DNA of 27,418 bases from an uncultured Coriobacteriales bacterium (lineage in GTDB: Bacteria; Actinomycetota; Coriobacteriia; Coriobacteriales; UMGS124), in contig CAKUFZ010000025.1 of the NCBI GenBank assembly GCA_934654475.1, positions 1-27,418 on the forward strand. The letters run 5' to 3'. A model generated the notes under the pieces. The model was given only the letters and a program-made list of their open reading frames with translations. It searched no databases and was not told where the DNA came from. Position 1 is the first letter of the stretch; the number at the start of each line of letters is the position of its first letter. Below are positions 24,371-27,418 of this stretch, piece by piece. The position numbers and the translations under genes were made by a program.

Positions 24371-27300
24371 CTATCTTAAATCATCGAGCATGCCCGCCAA
24401 AACCCATCCATAAGAACTCACCGAAGCCCAACGAGAGCCAAGGCCTTCGACATAGGGGCACCAGCCGGCCAGCCAAGAGGAGAAACGCGGGTCGACCAGG
24501 GGGTGCTTGAGCAAGCTCGTGTTGCTGGCGTAATCAGCCATGCGCGGGTCGGCATAGAGGCGCAGATGCTGCACCTGGGCGCGCAGTCCCTCGCGCACCG
24601 AGGCGAACGTGTGGCCGGCAGCGCCGTCGTCGGTGGCGCCCAGGCCGGAGAAGTTGCACTGCTTGGGGTCGACCTGACCACCAAAGCGCAGGTAGCCGGT
24701 CTCATTCATGGCCTGCACGTACACCACGCCCGGGTCGACGCCCTCGTCGCGCGCCTCTTCGTAGAGAATCTTGCAGAACTCCTCGATGGTTGCTGCACCC
24801 TTGTCCTTGTACACATCGGCAGGGTAGGTCGCCCCAGAGGCCTTGTAGTCGGCGACCATGTCGGCAACGGTGACCTTGCTGCTTGAGTTCATGATGGGGT
24901 GCAGGTCCGTGGAGAACTTCACCGTGGCAAAGGACTGCTTCTCCCCGTCTGCCGTGGGAGCCGCCCACACCTGCGCGACATAGTCGCCTGCGGCAAGCTG
25001 CGAGCGGGCGAGCTCGACTGCCCACGTGCCCTTGGCCTCGCCGGCCGAGGAAAGGTCGAGGTCCTCGACATAGCGGGCGATGAACCACTGGGCAGACGTA
25101 ACGTCGGAGCCCGCCTTCCAAATGGCAATGCTCACCGCACCCGCGGGCTTTACCTGGCCCGACGGAATCCAGAACTCATAGCCGGCCCCCTCGTCAGTCA
25201 TCCTGCACGAAAGAGCGGTCACCTCAAAAGGGACGTCGTCGCCACCGCCGTTGTCAGGAGCAGACCAGCCGATGACACCCGAGAACACGTCGAACATCTT
25301 TGCCGCCTGGGCGCGGGTGGCCGAGTTCTTGGGGTTGAGCATCGCAATGCCGGTGGTCGTGTCGCCGGTGAGGATACCCTTTGCGTTGCACCAGGCAAGA
25401 GCGTCGAGCGCAAAGTCGCTCACCTCGTCGGCATCGTAGAACGCGTCGATGGAGCCGACGTACACGTTGAGCCCGCAGCCCTTGGCGTAGCGCCACAGCA
25501 TGGTGGCGAGCTCCTCGCGGCTCACCGTCTTGTCGGGACGGAAAAGGCCGGCATACTCACCGTCCTTATAGCCAGTAACAATCCCCTGCTGGTAGGCCCA
25601 CTCGATTGCGGCGGTGTACCACTGCCCGATGGCGACGTCGGGGAAGCTCGACTCCATGCCGTAATTGGAGGGGTCGGTGGTGGAGGTGCTCGAGGGGTTC
25701 GCGATGCGGTAGAGCATCGTGGCCACCATGCCGCGCGTCATGGTTTCTTCCGGACCAAAGGTGCGACACACCCCGTCGTCATCGGAGAAGCCGGTCATAA
25801 TGCCGGCGTCGACCACATGCGCCACATAGTCCAGGTACCACTCGTCGGCTTCGAGATCGTTGAAGCGCTTGACCTCGCCCGTGGTGGAGACACTCGCCAG
25901 CACGGAATTGGCGGCACTCGCCACATACCCGTCGAAGCGTAGGGTGCCCACGACGACGTCTGCGGGGAGCTTGAAAGAAGCCTCCCAGGTCGTGTCATCG
26001 ACCTTGGTCATCTCAAGGGAATGCATGGTGCCGTCAGGGAAGGTGACGTCAACATAGAAGTGGGCGGCGCCGGAAAGGCCGGTGGAGCCGCCAAGCGTCA
26101 CGGTGCGCGTGGCGCCGTCGATGTCGGCAACATGCAGCTCGCTCAGCGACAGGCCGGAGTTGTCCTTGTCCTTGGACAAGCCAAAGAAGTCGGCGATGCC
26201 CTTGGCGTCGGCGACGCCGAGGTCGTGCAGCGCCGTGTCGCTCGAGAGGAACTTGTAGTCGTCCTTGCCGGAGATAAACGCATGCTCGACGATGATGCCG
26301 GGGACGTTGTTCTTCTTGGCGTTGCGGATGATGGAATAGTAGTCGCGCTCGTTGCCGGAGCTGTCGATATAGGTGTCGTTTTCCTTGATGCCACGGTCAT
26401 ACAAGCCCAGGGCGACAAGGCGGTCTTGGATGGACTGCGCGAGGTTCTCTCCGTCCTGGGTGACGGTGGTGATGCCGGCACTGTAGTTGGGGAACCACAC
26501 CTCGGCACCATGGGACTTCGAACTGTCGGCCGAGTTGATGTGGATGCTCACAAGCACCGAGGCACCCGCAGCAACGGCATCGGCGACGCGGCGCTTGAGA
26601 CATTCGGCCTCGTTGTGGTCGTAGTCGGTGAAGTAAGGGCAATCGCCGGAATCGTCGCGCGTCATGTAGACGCTCACGCCGGGGTAGGCCTCCAGCTCAT
26701 CGCGGCATGCCTGGGCGATCTTGAGCGTGAGCTCCTCTTCGCGCAGGTCTTGGCCCTGGGCGCCGGGAGACTGGTTGTCGTGGCCGGGATCGAGGGCAAT
26801 GACAAGGCCGGGGAGCTTCGTTGTGGCCTGGCCCTCGGCGTCGGAGGCGGCATCGACGGCCATGGCGTTGAGCATGACGTCGGAGACGCCTGCCACGTCG
26901 AGCGCGCCCTCGACGCTCTCCGCCTCCACAAGCTCGCCCGCGGCGTCAATGGTGTAGGCGGTGAGGTCGGCGACAGGTTCGGTCGCCTGCGTAACATCGA
27001 ACACATACGAGCTGGCAGAAAGCGCGAAATCCACCGTATGCTCGCTACCGTCGGCAAGGGTGTACGAGAGGGAGCTCAGAGACGAGGTGCCCTGGCCGAG
27101 CAGCGCCGTATCGATATTGAAGAGCATGGCCTCCCTGTCGATGGCAGAAACCTCAACCTCGACTTCACCGTAAGGCGTGGAAAGGGCGAGCTGGGCGGAC
27201 GCGACCTGACTTGCCTCATCGGCAAGCATGAGCGCAACCTGCTGGGTCTGGCCCTCCTCCAGGCTCGCCTGGGAGACGTATACCAAGGAGAGCGCCTCTT

Positions 27301-27418
27301 CGGGAGCGAGGGGCTCCTCGGGGGTCGCGTCGTCTGGCAAGGCGGAGTCGTCAGACGGGACAGGCTCGCTGGGCTCGGGGGCCGGCTGCTCTTCCTCGGG
27401 TTGGTCCGCAGGCGTCTG
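24371..27418 (-). CDS. Bifunctional peptidoglycan hydrolase: amidase_3, SLH domains, glucosaminidase (5'-truncated)
   Basis: At least 1015 residues; the frame stays open to the window edge, so the signal peptide is missing. Going from the N-terminal end: a Pro/Glu-rich linker, a beta-rich region, then a zinc-dependent N-acetylmuramoyl-L-alanine amidase (about 26800-26150; zinc ligands in LDPGHDN, REEELTLK, SIHINS; catalytic Glu in IIVEHAF). Next come a beta domain, three S-layer-homology repeats (about 25880-25260; DEWYLDYVAHVVDAGIMTGF, FPDVAIGQWYTAAIEWAY, ALDALAWCNAKGILTGD) and another beta domain. Last is a C-terminal glucosaminidase (about 24870-24371; VVYVQAMNETGYLRFGGQV, QCNFSGLGATDDGA, VREGLRAQVQHLRLYAD). 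It should cut both the peptide stem and the glycan chain while anchored to wall polymer by SLH. Confidence 0.93.
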   Translation of the reverse strand, partial: QTPADQPEEEQPAPEPSEPVPSDDSALPDDATPEEPLAPEEALSLVYVSQASLEEGQTQQVALMLADEASQVASAQLALSTPYGEVEVEVSAIDREAMLFNIDTALLGQGTSSLSSLSYTLADGSEHTVDFALSASSYVFDVTQATEPVADLTAYTIDAAGELVEAESVEGALDVAGVSDVMLNAMAVDAASDAEGQATTKLPGLVIALDPGHDNQSPGAQGQDLREEELTLKIAQACRDELEAYPGVSVYMTRDDSGDCPYFTDYDHNEAECLKRRVADAVAAGASVLVSIHINSADSSKSHGAEVWFPNYSAGITTVTQDGENLAQSIQDRLVALGLYDRGIKENDTYIDSSGNERDYYSIIRNAKKNNVPGIIVEHAFISGKDDYKFLSSDTALHDLGVADAKGIADFFGLSKDKDNSGLSLSELHVADIDGATRTVTLGGSTGLSGAAHFYVDVTFPDGTMHSLEMTKVDDTTWEASFKLPADVVVGTLRFDGYVASAANSVLASVSTTGEVKRFNDLEADEWYLDYVAHVVDAGIMTGFSDDDGVCRTFGPEETMTRGMVATMLYRIANPSSTSTTDPSNYGMESSFPDVAIGQWYTAAIEWAYQQGIVTGYKDGEYAGLFRPDKTVSREELATMLWRYAKGCGLNVYVGSIDAFYDADEVSDFALDALAWCNAKGILTGDTTTGIAMLNPKNSATRAQAAKMFDVFSGVIGWSAPDNGGGDDVPFEVTALSCRMTDEGAGYEFWIPSGQVKPAGAVSIAIWKAGSDVTSAQWFIARYVEDLDLSSAGEAKGTWAVELARSQLAAGDYVAQVWAAPTADGEKQSFATVKFSTDLHPIMNSSSKVTVADMVADYKASGATYPADVYKDKGAATIEEFCKILYEEARDEGVDPGVVYVQAMNETGYLRFGGQVDPKQCNFSGLGATDDGAAGHTFASVREGLRAQVQHLRLYADPRMADYASNTSLLKHPLVDPRFSSWLAGWCPYVEGLGSRWASVSSYGWVLAGMLDDLR

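Noticed and set aside
27341..27418. TTG at 27340 as the true start of the amidase gene
   Set aside because: The frame stays open upstream to the window edge with a Pro/Glu-rich linker, and a secreted SLH protein needs a signal peptide, which must lie outside the window.

Overview
The window is GC-rich, tightly packed bacterial DNA, most likely from a member of the Coriobacteriia (Actinomycetota; Collinsella/Olsenella-like). The main reasons are the actinobacterial heat-shock order dnaK-grpE-dnaJ-hspR-clpB, a NikR/HypFCDE cluster, an SLH-domain cell-wall hydrolase and a free-standing Pgi of the transaldolase-fusion type. No rRNA, tRNA, CRISPR array, transposase or phage gene was seen.

Layout. 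1-131: a structured palindromic repeat just past the clpB stop. 139-6975 (minus strand): chaperone block transcribed dnaK, grpE, then a hairpin, then dnaJ, hspR, clpB. 7142-7708 (plus): an unrecognised protein with faint uracil-DNA-glycosylase-like features. 7712-7962 and 8303-8525: two arrays of the same palindromic repeat in opposite orientation, bracketing a small 2[4Fe-4S] ferredoxin; a second ferredoxin follows. 9018-16970 (plus): a NikR-like regulator, hypF, hypC, hypD, hypE, then glucose-6-phosphate isomerase and a short-chain dehydrogenase. 17015-17041: a terminator that works in both directions. 17105-17587 (minus): a SlyD-type prolyl isomerase with a cysteine-rich metal-binding tail. 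17871-22251 (minus): flavodoxin-like protein, degenerate KdpD-like sensor and two paralogous helical-repeat proteins, probably one operon. 22366-22947: six-helix HdeD/DUF308-like membrane protein. 23187-24308: zinc-ribbon membrane protein. 24371-27418: a large amidase/glucosaminidase with SLH domains, its N-terminus cut by the window edge.

How it fits together. The chaperone block should respond to heat through HspR. The hyp genes build the Fe(CN)2CO part of a [NiFe]-hydrogenase active site. hypA and hypB, which insert nickel, are not in the window, but a SlyD with a metal-binding tail lies next door and the NikR-like regulator heads the operon. The two ferredoxins are plausible electron carriers for the same redox metabolism.

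The most unusual things are a family of palindromic elements whose stems change in matched pairs between copies, sitting within about 20 nt of stop codons; a NikR missing one canonical nickel ligand; and a flavodoxin / pseudo-sensor-kinase / paired helical-repeat operon that I cannot match to any described system.
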